From Aradus depressus (Eukaryota > Arthropoda > Insecta > Hemiptera > Aradidae): a DNA stretch of 64,000 nucleotides. Below the pieces are notes generated by a model. That model had not been told where the DNA came from. It saw only the letters and a list, made by a program, of their open reading frames with translations, and did no database searches. The stretch's first letter is position 1. Each line of letters opens with the position of its first letter. Shown piece after piece: positions 12,136-22,690 of this stretch. The stretch covers positions 12,082,001-12,146,000 of the forward strand of contig OY759218.1 of the NCBI GenBank assembly GCA_963662175.1. The letters run 5' to 3'. Made by a program: the position numbers and the translations under genes.

Positions 12136-12416
12136 TTGTTATTCTCTTAAAATACATAGATACTTTTTTTAAAGATATAGATAATTAATAAAAACTTAAA
12201 ATAAAATAAATTCCGAAATTCCCGGGATTGAAAAACTTCAATCCCGAGTTTATAAAAAGTGAAAAATGCCGGGATCCTGGGATTCCGGGATTGCAATCCT
12301 AATTCAGGAGCATAGCGCCGCAGGATAGGACAACCACTTTTGTAAACATCACTCCACACTCAGAATTACACAAACAAAGCCTCTGACGCAAACTCATTGT
12401 TTTCATATATCCAGTA

Positions 12417-12475
12417 ATGCCAGTATGCAATAAATTTGTGAGGGGGAGTCCTGTAATGACCGCAATATATATATT
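12417..12475 (+). mobile_element. Solo right end of the TGTGATG MITE
   Basis: GCCAGTATGCAATAAATTTG and GAGTCCTGTAATGACCGCA match the right terminal repeat of the MITE at 49,301-49,541. Confidence 0.6.
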
Positions 12476-12589
12476 TTTTTGATCCCTTTAATAAATAAAT
12501 TTAAAAAAACTATCATTAATAAAGATGTTTTAAAGGTCGTTGCTAGGCGTTACTTAAACATTACTTTGAAATATTTCCTACGGATCTAT

Positions 12590-12990
12590 TTTACATTCTT
12601 CGGGTTGCTGTAACTTTATTCGTATTGGTCCTATCTCGAATTTGAGGACACAAATTGAATAAGAAACATTTTTGGTAAGGAACACTTTTCCAATTTTTGC
12701 GTAAATCAAGCAAACATCTAAAAAACATAGGTTTCAGAACTACATTTTTTAGGTTTTCGGCATCTATCTCGCAAACCGTGCGACCTACGAAAAATCGTAT
12801 AAAGGCCCTTAATTCGGGGCCCAAGTACATTTGGTCATTTTTTTTTCATACGTTTTCGTTTTCATCACCGAAATATCATTAGATCATAGCTACAATCGTT
12901 TCTGAGATAGAACGCTCACAATGTTCCAATCACATACTCACAGACAGACGTCGCGAAAATGATTAAGGAGAATCTTGAAATGAAATACTT
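12590..12990 (+). repeat. Family C repeat
   Basis: Shares TTTTCGGCATCTATCTCG, CATAGCTACAATCGTTTC, CACAGACAGACG, CGCGAAAATG and a CTTGAAA end with 24,225-24,625 and, in part, with 48,010-48,520, 38,503-38,580 and 63,185-63,305. Interspersed repeat of unknown class; no coding. Confidence 0.6.
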
Positions 12991-13117
12991 TATTTCTATC
13001 AGAAATTTCGTTCCACAACATCTTACTATCACATATGATCCTTGCAACGTGAACATCCTTCGAAAACTCCATCTCAATATAGGCATAAAGGTGATAAAAC
13101 CTTGAGCGTTTCTAGTG

Positions 13118-13580
13118 GAACGTTAAGCGATGGTCCGGAGCTTGTAACATGTCAGATACTTATTAAAGACCCCTACCTTATGTGAATAAACCTGGTAGGA
13201 ACATTTATTTAGTTATTATGATTCATGCCCGGGCTATAACTACGAAGTCATATCACCGAGCGCTCTTTCGTTGCTCCGGTGGACATGACTTGGACTACTG
13301 TGGGAGTCCTACATTTGCGTAACCAAGTTTAGCTACCTGGGTAGTATCTGTTATCGTACAGGCTCGGGACCATCGCTTATCGTCTCATCCTAAGGACGGC
13401 ATGCTCAAGCTTTTTTCACCTCTCAGGGTGACTAGAGAAAAACCTAAAAGCCTTTTGAACCCGAGATCTTGAGCTCAGTAGGGAAGCACGCAACCTCTGA
13501 GCTACCGGCGCTCTCATCAAAATTTAGGACTCCCACTGTAGAGACTCATGTATATCAAAAGAACCTGGTAGTAGGCGATA
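13118..13580 (+). mobile_element. SINE (+) split by a nested SINE (-)
   Basis: A + strand SINE body (ACGTTAAGCGATGGTCC, AAGACCCCTACC) stops at about 13,203 and resumes at about 13,515 (CAAAATTTAGGACTCCC, GGTAGTAGGCGATATG), with a full reverse SINE between. Confidence 0.8.
13211..13512 (-). mobile_element. Near full-length SINE nested in another SINE
   Basis: Reverse copy from ATTCATGCCCGGGCTATAAC to the tRNA-like head (AGATCTTGAGCTCAGTAGGG, CTGAGCTACCGGCGC). It carries the 'AAGCTTTTTTCACC' subfamily variant of the linker after the B box. Confidence 0.88.
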
Positions 13581-14189
13581 TGTTTGGTACTTCGGAACAT
13601 GAAAGTAAAATTTATTAGGTTTTGTGTTGTATTCTAATCTTTTCCCATACAAAATATAGAGTATTTCAAAAAAATGTATCAGTGTTTAAGATCGAAAAAG
13701 ATATATTTTTATTTATTTTCTCGATGGCAAGCTTCTGAATTCCACTCTATAAATTCTTTTAGGAGACAGATTTTGTCTTTGTAACGTCAAGGTTTAAGAT
13801 GTTATCTTATGTCGTATTGTGTGGTCTTTTCTTTAATTCTTGAAATATTTCAAATTTGGTTTAAATATTTATGAACAACCGGGTGGTTTTCAAATCCTAA
13901 TAAACACAGAATAATATATATTATATATAATAACTAGTCGATACTTGAGGATGGGTCCGAAAGTGCTTCCATACAAAAATTGGTGCTCAAAACCTTCTGA
14001 GCAATTGCTTTAGTTTTTACTGTAGATATATTTAAGAACCACTTTCTTCTTTATAAAAGTATGATTTTTTATTTAAGAAATAAAAAAGATGTAATACTTT
14101 TCTTGAAAAATTCACAAAGTTTTCCATTTTTTTCACCTTTCGTTTTTTCTTTCATCTTCTTATGGCAAGATTTGTTTAAACAATGCAAA
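13581..14189. other. Intron sequence, no recognised repeat
   Basis: AT-rich, with an AT palindrome (ATAATATATATTATATAT) at 13,911-13,928. Nothing else is visible. Confidence 0.45.
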
Positions 14190-14452
14190 AAAGTAAAATG
14201 TTTCCCTAATCCCCCCTTTCCTTTTGCCGATTCAACTAAAAATTAATAGGTGTCGTCCTTTTGAAGTTTTGGATACACGCGTAAAATTTCGTGCCGATAC
14301 ATTCATTATATAGGGAGTAATCGTGTTCATAGGCACTCAGCAATTTTATTTTTAATTTTTGGAATCAGGGGTTCGGAAAACATGAAATTCCGGTGAAAAT
14401 TCAACATCGATTACATAACTTCCCTTATACTTTGAGTAGCTGGGGAATTGAA
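14190..14452 (-). mobile_element. Family A copy (R), H' half
   Basis: GGTGTCGTCCTTTTGAAG, CCGATACATTCATTATATAG, GGTTCGGAAAACATGAAATT and ATTACATAACTTCCCTTATA ending at GCTGGGGAATTG. Confidence 0.8.
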
Positions 14453-15520
14453 AATAGCTAACATCATAACTGCATAAATTAGGACAGTTTTTCAAAAGCT
14501 CTATCGTCAGTTCGAAAAAACACGTAATTCATTTAAGGCTGGTTTACTCAGAACCTATTTAACGTAAAAAAAACAATATGGACCTGTCTGAAAGGTAATT
14601 TAATTTTCTACAACATTTATTTCTGTACTTTTTGTTTAAAACAATACTTTCCGAGACATTAGCAAAATTGTTTTAAAAAACGTGATTTTTATTGGTTTTT
14701 GGACTCTAATTTTTTATGGAAGCACTTTTGTCACCCATGTTAATGACAACATTTTTGTTCAAAATTAAATTTCCTATGAGATCCATCAGTATTTGCGTTT
14801 CAACTTGTTACACCATGTATAATATGGCTAATAACCACAGCAGACCCCATTACAATTATTATCTGGATGTTACTTGTCTGTACTTGACAGAATTGAAATA
14901 AACCTTACCGGTTGGTTCGTTAGCCTTCCTGAGTCAAGTCTCTTCAGATTCCAGTCAAGTCAGATACTTTCCTACATTTTTTTGTCTTTCATGTTGCTAC
15001 TTATGTGGTAATTGGAGGCGGGCAATCTACAGGTTGCCTTCCTATTGCAAACACTCAAAGTTTTTGATAATTTTGTTTGATTACAATTCTACATATTAAA
15101 ATATGAATTTAATTTACTTAAACATAATGATTTTAATTAGAATAATTTACATAACACATTTCTTGGAAACACCTTTTTTTTATTTTTTCATGTATGAATA
15201 CGAGAAAACAAATTATGCATACCGAATTTACATTTAACATACATTTATGTGAAATAACAACAACGCGTAGACAGCTCAATGACGCGCACGAATACATTTA
15301 CGAATAATCTGTTTCTTTCTTGTTTTATAAAATGTACAAGACAAGAAATAAGCATATTATTCGTAAATCCCTCACATTTAAAGTAAGCGACATGAGAAAA
15401 GTGAGCTTATTTTATTTCTGTTCATTTTACAGAGCAACTTAAAAATATTAAATTGAAAGGTTATCAATTTTTAGATTTCCTTCAAAAATTATTCTTATAA
15501 TTTTTAACTTTCATTTTATT
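14453..15520. other. Intron sequence, no recognised repeat
   Basis: AT-rich. A GAGTCAAGTC-type motif at 14,930-14,960 recurs loosely at 23.9, 25.1 and 27.2 kb. 15,293-15,310 (TTTACGAATAATCTG) is loosely inverted at 15,355-15,370. No coding signal. Confidence 0.4.
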
Positions 15521-15954
15521 ACTTCCCCAGTTATACAATGTATAGGAAAATGTATCTAATCGTTCAAAAAAGTCAACGAAATTTTCTGTTTTCCGACTCC
15601 CTGATTCCAAAAATGAAGAAAGAATAATCCTGTCTGTGATAACTCACGATAGAATGAATATATCGACAAGAAATTTTGTTGAATCCAAAATCCAATAAGG
15701 ACGATATCTTCTCTATTTAGGGTAGTGAAGGGAGGGTTGAGAGGAGGGGGGCTCGATTTAAAAACCCATAATAACTGCCGATTTAATAAATGTATCGACA
15801 CAAAATGTAGTATGAGGAGTCACAAGCCCCTATGTAAGTCAACTGTTCATTTTTAGCCCAAACGGTTCATTGATTTTGGGGAGAGAACAAATACTTTATT
15901 GATTAATTCTAATGGGGAAGTACATTGCCGGTAATTCACCGACTACTTTTTTTA
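15521..15954 (+). mobile_element. Family A copy (F), H-U-U-T
   Basis: A clear 434-bp copy: H block (ACTTCCCCAGTTATACAATG), CCGACTCCCTGATTCC, two units with CGATAGAATGAATATATC and AACTGCCGATTTAATAAATG, the GTAGTATGAGGAGTCAC link, and T block GGGGAAGTACATTGCCGG with ATTCACCGAC. Confidence 0.88.
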
Positions 15955-15970
15955 AATCTGATGATTACGA

Positions 15971-16002
<32 letters not shown>
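15971..16002. repeat. (AT)n microsatellite
   Basis: About 15 uninterrupted AT dinucleotides between a family A copy and the foldback element. Confidence 0.95.
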
Positions 16003-16005
<3 letters not shown>

Positions 16006-16010
16006 AGGAG

Positions 16011-16435
16011 AGATCAGGCCTGTGGTCGAATAAAACAATCTCGTAGAATTTCTGCACTGAGTATGTCTTCTTCAGGGCCTGTATTGACATATATTAATTA
16101 TTATCGACTTTATGTATGCTAGATTTGAGTAAAATACATGACATTAAAAACTAATTGTGACTAAACCAATAATTGCATTTAAAATATTTACACCAAAACA
16201 AACTGAAATATCGTATCTAAACAAAACAATTATAAACTAAATTTAATTTATATTTAGTTTATAATTGTTTTTGTTTAGATACAATATTTCAGTTTGTTTT
16301 GGTGTAAATATTTCAAATGTTAATTACATACATAAAGTCGATAATAATTTATATATGTCAATACAGGCCCTGAAGAAGGCACACTCAGTGCAGAAATTCT
16401 ACGAGATTGTTTTATTCGACCATAAGCCTGATCTC
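16011..16435. mobile_element. Foldback element with hammerhead-like core
   Basis: Left arm from GAGATCAGGCCTGTGGTCGA is inverted in the right arm ending TCGACCATAAGCCTGATCTC; the centre lies near 16,245 (TTTAGTTTATAA). About 60 bp at 16,119-16,177 exist only in the left arm. Each arm carries CTGAAGA followed by a hairpin and GAAA (right arm 16,370-16,396; left arm on the - strand, 16,047-16,073), recalling Penelope-type termini. It ends about 130 bp before the T-box exon. Confidence 0.8.
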
Positions 16436-16533
16436 CTTATTACATCGTTGGTCAACCCTTCCCTAATTGATTTACAAGTATACATTTTTTTTCAAATTTT
16501 GTTTAGAAATATTCTTAATTTCTCATATTTTAG

Positions 16534-16788
<255 letters not shown>

Positions 16789-17259
16789 TAATATATTTTT
16801 TAGAATGTATTTTGCTCCTGAGATTTTCTTTGGTATACAGCTACCAAGGATGAGCGTGAAGTATCTCGCGATAGACTTGCCGCACAAACACGAAAAGCTG
16901 TTCATCCAAAAAATCTTTTTCACTAAAGTCCAACCTCTCATAGCGCCTATATCTTGTGACACTTGAGCAATAGAAAATTTAACATAAGCACATCTGACAG
17001 AAAATGTCATCCTTTGCAATAAATATTTGTAATTCTGTCGTATTTACAGTCATTTCAGAAACAATCGCAATCCTGGAATATCCTAGGGCCCGTTCGGAGT
17101 ATCATATTCGTGCTGCATTTCTTCCGAAACTGTTGCTTTTTCCAAAAAGTGTATAGAACATTGTTTGTATAAAATTTCATGCTCTTTAATTTTAGTAAAA
17201 CACATTTTTTCACACGAGCAATAGATTATGAGATATTTATGAACAACTATAAACATATC

Positions 17260-17960
17260 TTGAAGCTAGTGATGGATCTTTCCAGCAAAACCATGGAACC
17301 GTTTCACTACAGGATCGTGATTTTTATCGTTCCGTTCCGATTTTGTTCCAGCCCAGTGGAAAATTTTGTCTGTACTCATAAATTGAAGCAAATTTTAGGG
17401 AAATTTTGAATAATTGATGTTCAGTAAAACATTGAAGAAGATTATTAACATTCGAGCCGCCAACCTATACCTAAGAACTGATAGTACCAGCTGTCGAAAA
17501 GGAAATTTAAGAACTCAAGTCTATCCAATTAAACCCTCCCCCCTCCACACACACCCCTTCATGTAGTTTGATAACTCTAAAATATATATATATATTTTTA
17601 AAGTCCTTGGTCAAACCTTTGGAACGATTTAATGTTCTTGGAAACCTAGTCAGAACATAGGGAGCCTGGAAACAAATCGAACTATGTTTGGAACATGAAC
17701 GGGTTTTAAACGTTTCGGGGGGAACGATTAATTTGACCAGAACCGGTTTTCAACGCAACGTACCACTGATGATGACGCTGTTGCGTTGAAAACCAGTTCT
17801 GATCAAAAATAAAATAGTGGGAAGACAGCGTCTTTTATTTTTATTATAAATTTCGTCCCACAACAACTTACTAACACATATGATTTGACGTAACGAAAAC
17901 CGTTCCATGGCTGGAACGTCTATTTTGTTCCGTTCCACCCCTTCTTGAAGCTGACACCGA
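17260..17960. mobile_element. Probable decayed element with GTTCC-type motifs
   Basis: CTTGAAGCTAGTGATGG with CCATGGAACCGTTTC on the left faces GAAAACCGTTCCATGG with CTTCTTGAAGCTGAC on the right, a rough inverted pair. Many GGAAC/GTTCC motifs lie between, as in subterminal hAT binding sites. Class uncertain. It contains the hairpin at 17,732-17,807. Confidence 0.4.
17732..17807. repeat. 28-bp hairpin with hammerhead-like loop
   Basis: TTTGACCAGAACCGG and TTTTCAACGCAAC pair with GTTGCGTTGAAAA and CCAGTTCTGATCAAA across a 20-base loop. The right side contains CTGATGA (17,766-17,772), a GACGC/GCGTT stem and GAAA (17,788-17,791). Confidence 0.75.
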
Positions 17961-17974
17961 TACAAAAGTAACGA

Positions 17975-18360
17975 TACTTTGCTGTCGATAATGCGTATGT
18001 CTTCGAAAATAGAAGCAAAAAAAATTCAAAAATGGGATCCCAGTTGCCCGAATTGGTATGCCGCCGCTCCGCCGCCGCCGCCCCCCCCCCCTTGCCAAGG
18101 CCCTAATGGGATTTCCCGAGGTGGGGTTACTGTTTGCAGGGTACACCCTCTAATGAACGGTTCAAACCTCGCCCAATATTTGCATTTTGTCGGTTCACCT
18201 CAGCTCACTTCCCGCTCCGGGGCAAACTTCTACCCACATATGTTACCTTTGCCCTTAGATACTTCCATTTAACTCTGTTAACTTATTTTTATTTTTTTTG
18301 TTGCCTCTGTATATTTGCATATTCCAAACATGCTAAATTCAGTTTCCAGGAAAACTGATT
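17975..18360. other. GC-rich patch with CCG run
   Basis: GCCGCCGCTCCGCCGCC at 18,060-18,076 followed by a long C run to about 18,092. The open frame here (17,979-18,272) has no recognisable domain and is probably fortuitous. Confidence 0.4.
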
Positions 18361-18479
18361 TTCTTTGTTGAGCATTTTTTCACGGGGTTGAATACAATTG
18401 AAAGGCTTTTTCGACGGCTTTTGAAATATAGGAAGAGGTACATGAATTTCTCAAATAAATACTTAAAACAGTGCCATAA

Positions 18480-19172
18480 GCTTGATCTGAGCTACTTCAG
18501 CAATGCTTGAGTTATGGGCATAAATAGTATAGCCACTTGGGACCGCCAGACATAGACAGCCTCATAACATGTTATGTCTCTTAGGATGAGCTCTTTTGAA
18601 TGTCTTATTGCTCTTATAGCTCAAAAAGTTTTTTTGGAGCTTTTCACATGAAATGGTTGTGGGGGTAGGCCTAAGTATGAAAATAGTGATACTCATTAAC
18701 TAATGGTCGGATTGTCATGGAATTTCACACGTAGTATTCTTAAAAGCCAAATAGAAAAATATGGTGTGTGACGTCACAATATTGTGAACGGGAGGGGGGT
18801 TGTGTAGACCTAAGTATAAAAATAGTGCTAACACATTAACGGATAAGCGGATAGTCATGAAATTTCACATGTAGTAGTTTCAAAAGCAAAATTTGAAAAT
18901 TGATTGTGACGTCTGAACTTTTTGAACCTGAGGGGCGGGGGTGCATTAATGCTGAAGGAATTTCACATGTAGCTCTCTCTTCTTCTGACCGCCGCTGCAA
19001 AGTAGATACTAGCTGGGATGTCTGCCGTTAAAGGACTATAAGCCTTATTCCATATGAATAATTGAAAATTTTAACATCATGAATGTACTGTTGAAGAATT
19101 GAATAGGATTCGAATGAGAGATATTAGACGAAAAGTCAAAGTTCCCCGAGCAACGCCGGGTATTACTGCTAG
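18480..19172 (+). mobile_element. Helitron-like 3' part with CTAG end
   Basis: The 3' end shows a short hairpin, CCCCGAGCAACGCCGGGT (19,144-19,161), then TATTACTG and CTAG at 19,169-19,172, followed by T: the standard Helitron terminus. Upstream are two imperfect units about 139 bp apart (GGCCTAAGTATGAAAATAG at 18,668; GACCTAAGTATAAAAATAG at 18,807), with GACGTCACAATATTGTGA. No RepHel frame. The 5' limit is not defined. Confidence 0.7.
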
Positions 19173-19177
19173 TAATT

Positions 19178-19377
19178 TTATAAGTGTATTCAGAACTTCG
19201 TAAGGACGATGCTTATTGATTCTCGGCAGAAGGGAAGAGGAGTGGGGCTCGCCTCAAAAACTCTAATAACTGCTGATGTAATGAATGTCGACACAAATGA
19301 TTGGTTTTGGAAAATTTAATTGATGAATTCGTTCTGTGAATGTACATTGCCTGTGAATTACCCACTTTTTTTTTTCT
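19178..19377 (+). mobile_element. Family A fragment (unit + T block)
   Basis: CAGAACTTCGTAAGGACGAT, AACTGCTGATGTAATGAATG and a decayed T block (TCTGTGAATGTACATTGCC). It lies directly after the Helitron end. Confidence 0.7.
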
Positions 19378-19728
19378 TTGTCCGGAACCTATAGCACCAT
19401 TATGAATACATCAAATATTACTCCTCCGTAAAAATAATGAAAATGTGAAAACTGATTGCCAGCGCTGACATATCAAATCATATGAATTCCACGAGGAAAA
19501 TTTTTTTAAATTTTCTCTTTCAAAGAGGAACTGTTTTCCCTGATATTTCCATTATAATTACATTCAAACGTCCTATATCAATTTTATTATTCAGCGAAAT
19601 TCGATTTCCGAGATGGCGGAAAGTATTATTAAATATTATAGCTTTTTTTATTAAACCAACACAATTAATTTTCATCGGGTTGAATATTAATTTTATTAAT
19701 TAATCAAGTAAAATTATTTTCACTTTAT

Positions 19729-19935
19729 TCTATACTAATATATAAAAATGGAAAGTTTGTTTGTTTGTATATTTGAGGTAATCTCGAAAATTAATTAATT
19801 AATTTGCATAATTTTTTCACTGTTGGGGAGCTTATTTCTTTCTTGTGGACGTACATAGTGTCTATACAGTATGTACCTATCTGTAACAGCCTTCAATAAG
19901 TTTGACTTTTCGAGGTTAATATATAAAACCAAAAA
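19729..19935 (+). mobile_element. Helitron-like 5' end
   Basis: TCTATACTAATATATAAAAA then GGAAAGTTTGTTTGTTTGT and TTTGAGGTAAT is the usual Helitron 5' start (5'-TC). The same region, less its first bases, is at 30,783-30,975 (GTTGGGAAGCTTATTTCTTT). It lies downstream of the 3' end at 19,172, so the two ends belong to different copies. Confidence 0.6.
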
Positions 19936-20170
19936 TGTAACAAATGAAATTTTCTACTTTTGATCATATGAATTTGACGTTTTTAAATATTGGGAGGAGA
20001 GGGGAAGGTGTTGCTAATATGAGTTTCTTTCGAGTTTTGACTTGAATATTGAGTAGAACATCGTTTTCAAGGTAAGCTGTGAGTTCTCCAACCATCGGGA
20101 CTCAAAATCATTGCAAGTGTCCTACTATCAAAAAATCTTTATATTTAAATTCAAAACCCTATATTGTAAA

Positions 20171-20930
20171 TAATTTACACACATTAAAATTATTGATATA
20201 TTATAAAATCAATTATTATTATATGTAAGTAACTTAATTAGTGAATAAATATACAAAAGTGGACTCTTTTTTTTTTCGGGTGCTCCTGACCCCTTCGGGG
20301 GGTCGGTCACATCACCCTAATACAAAAGTGGACTAGTCGCATTTTGTTTTAAAACGAAATGTGAACAACCAATGAATGAAGAACAAATGACGACGATCAG
20401 CTGTTTTAAATAGTGTGGAACAGTCTAAGTAGAGATGTGGAGGATTGTAAGTAATTTGATTTTTTATTTCATATTGATATTTTGATTTTATTTATAATGT
20501 AAGGTTAAGTAAAATAAACCCAAATATTTGTTCTCTTATTCTATGCTATTCATTTGCCCTGTTAACTCAGTAAAATAATTATACCTTTGGATAAGATTGA
20601 ACATTTTTGCAAATTTAGGAAAACAATATGGCATCTCATTATTATATTATATAGAAGAAATCCAAATGAAATAATTATTAATTGACATTTTTTTTTAAAT
20701 ACGTGTACTTTCTTCAAAGTTGCACGTCATGAACTTTCAATATTTTTTTATGGCCCTTTTCGGAATCTACTGTAGAAATCAAAATTTATTAGAGCTAAAT
20801 TTTTACATGAAATGTGGTAATTTTATTATTTAATTATATTTAATATTTATTATTTGTTTATTTATTATTAATTCAATTATTATTTATATGTTTATTTTAT
20901 TTAAAACAATTTTACTAATTATCACAATAC
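20171..20930 (-). mobile_element. Family B element (reverse copy)
   Basis: Reverse relative to copies at 41.8, 43.0 and 51.7 kb: GACTAGTCGCATTTTGTTTT, CAACCAATGAATGAAG, GACGATCAGCTGTTTTAAA, CGTCATGAACTTTC, TTCGGAATCTACTGTAG. The ends carry short inverted TTGTGAT-like sequence (ATTATCACAA at 20,919-20,928). Interrupted by a 54-bp retroposed insert at 20,266-20,319. No transposase frame. Confidence 0.78.
20266..20319 (-). mobile_element. 54-bp poly(A)-tailed micro-retroposon
   Basis: Flanked by perfect 15-bp duplications ATACAAAAGTGGACT (20,251-20,265 and 20,320-20,334). On the - strand it reads TAGGGTGATGTGACC, then the hairpin GACCCCCCGAAGGGGTC, AGGAGCACCCG and a run of 10 A. The unoccupied paralogous site is present near 52,470-52,495. 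Confidence 0.88.
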
Positions 20931-20935
20931 AGACG

Positions 20936-21068
20936 GAACCTATTAATTTTCCTAGTCGAAGGGATAAAGGAGACCAGAAAAAGGGGACTCGACTCAAATA
21001 CCCTAATAACTGCCGATGTAATGAATGTATCAACACAAAATTTAGTATGAGGATTCAATTAATTCAAT
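20936..21068 (+). mobile_element. Family A unit fragment
   Basis: CTATTAATTTTCCTAGTCG, AACTGCCGATGTAATGAATG and TTTAGTATGAGGATTCA; broken on the left by the family B copy. Confidence 0.75.
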
Positions 21069-21109
21069 TAGTTAATATTTCATTTTTAGCTAATTATTTT
21101 TGCCCCGTC

Positions 21110-21359
21110 TATCTGGAAGGTAAAATAAACTTAAGCACGCCCTCCTTCGGATGGGACGTTAAGCGATGGTCCCGAGCCTGTACGATGTCAGGTACTCGTT
21201 AAAGATCCCAGCCCCAGGTGAATAAAAATTTAGAGTAGGCAAAATTTAGGACTCCCATAGTAGAGTCGGGCTCATGTCCACCAGAGTGACGAAAGAGCGC
21301 TCTGGTAGTAGGCGATATGGCTTCGTAGTTAAAGCCCGGGCAGTCATAATAATCAACTA
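21110..21359 (+). mobile_element. SINE, 5'-truncated
   Basis: Begins at TATCTGGAAGGTAAAATAAA (after the tRNA-like head) and is otherwise close to consensus through AAAGCCCGGGCAGTCATAA. Confidence 0.93.
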
Positions 21360-21746
21360 TTAAAGCTACGTTTTTCTACTAACCTCAAAAACATATTATT
21401 CGTGTTCAACTCTGCTTTGTGGTGAGCAAAATCCTGACAAAAAGCTTTTTTCACTGAAATGAGATAGGCAGAATTCGTAGATGGAACATAAACACAGGTA
21501 ATTCCATGGGGAAATATGAATTCTGTTTTGGAATCCTCAGGAGAGAAGACCCAAAAGAGTTGCCTTTGAGCTGTGCGTGATACACCTACCGTGTAATGGT
21601 TAAATAATAGGGCTTACAACATACTACCCACGCCATTTTGAATCGCCCCTGCTCCAAAATACTTCATCAAACATTAATTTCAGTGAAACTGAAACCAAAA
21701 GGGACTACGGATAAACAAATAAAAATGTTCAATTCCTTATGAAGAC

Positions 21747-22662
21747 TAATTATTCTGAATCGGGCCTCCACCCCAAATCGCGCCCAATTGGTTTTAGTAA
21801 TTCACATAACCAGCAGCAACATGAAAACATTAATATAAAGTAAATATCTAGTTCATAAAAAAAACTTATTTCTCAATATAAACGATATAATATGAAATAA
21901 TCTAGGATTAGAGCATACAACTGTAAACCACAGTAAGAATTTGAAAAATCCAGTTGATGTATCTGAAGAAATAAAATTTTTACCCTTCCGTCGGTCTTTT
22001 TAGTGAAACAGTTCAGGTTCTCCTGATATAAAGAAACCCCATAAGGGAGCATAAAAAAAATATCTAATTGATATATGTATTTATCGTTTTGTATTCAGAA
22101 ATAAATTTTCTTAATGAACTGGACATTTTTTTTATGAACTAGATATTTTTGTTATGCTCCCCCATGGGGCATAAAAAAACTGACGGGAGGGTAAAAATTT
22201 TATTTTTTTTGGATACATCATCTGGATTTTTGAAATTCTTACTGTGGTTTACAGTTTTAAGCTCTAATCCTAGATTATTTCATTCTATATTAAGTAAAAA
22301 ATACAATATACATAGGTATATATAATACTTACATGTTGAAAAAACATATAAAATAAAACAATATATAAAATTATTATAAATATAGTCGACGCTGAATTTC
22401 AAAAACTACTGCATTTTTCATTTTCATGCAATTATAAAATGTATGGTGCTGGTTGTTTTTGTAAAAATTATAGAGTATATAATAGGAAAGAAAAAAAATT
22501 AAGCGGAGGTAAAAAAAACAAAATTTGGAAAAATCGATAAAATCGGAAAATTTTTTTTTTTTAAAGCATGACCCCTCCCCCACGCTAATATTACTATAGA
22601 ACATCTTCTACAGTCAATTTGACTTTATGAAAAACAATTGGGCGCGATTCGGAATAATTACT
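21747..22662. mobile_element. Inverted-repeat element
   Basis: Outer ends TAATTATTCTGAATCGGG...AAATCGCGCCCAATTG (21,747-21,790) and CAATTGGGCGCGATTCGGAA (22,637-22,656) are inverted. An inner pair is also inverted: TCTAGGATTAGAGCATACAA with CTGTAAACCACAGTAAG (21,902-21,937) against CTTACTGTGGTTTACAG with AGCTCTAATCCTAGATT (22,239-22,276). The inner loop has CCCATAAGGGAGCATAAAA against TTATGCTCCCCCATGGGG. Non-coding; class unknown. Confidence 0.75.
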
Positions 22663-22690
22663 GAGCTAATATTTTTTTCATTTTTACAGA

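Larger units (their letters stand above)
11373..12302 (-). mobile_element. hAT transposon remnant with TIRs and 8-bp TSD
   Basis: Left end TAGGGATTGCGATCCCGG; right end CCGGGATTGCAATCCTAA, giving imperfect terminal inverted repeats. Flanks are TTCAGGAC (11,365-11,372) and TTCAGGAG (12,303-12,310), an 8-bp hAT target duplication with one mismatch. Further CCCGG motifs repeat just inside both ends. The - strand encodes a transposase C-terminal dimerisation segment at 11,426-11,692. A SINE fragment lies inside at 12,016-12,135. Confidence 0.88.

Noticed and set aside
10597..12475. One composite transposon bounded by the two MITE ends
   Set aside because: The interior is a mosaic of LINE and hAT pieces with their own ends; a single mobilised unit is not supported.
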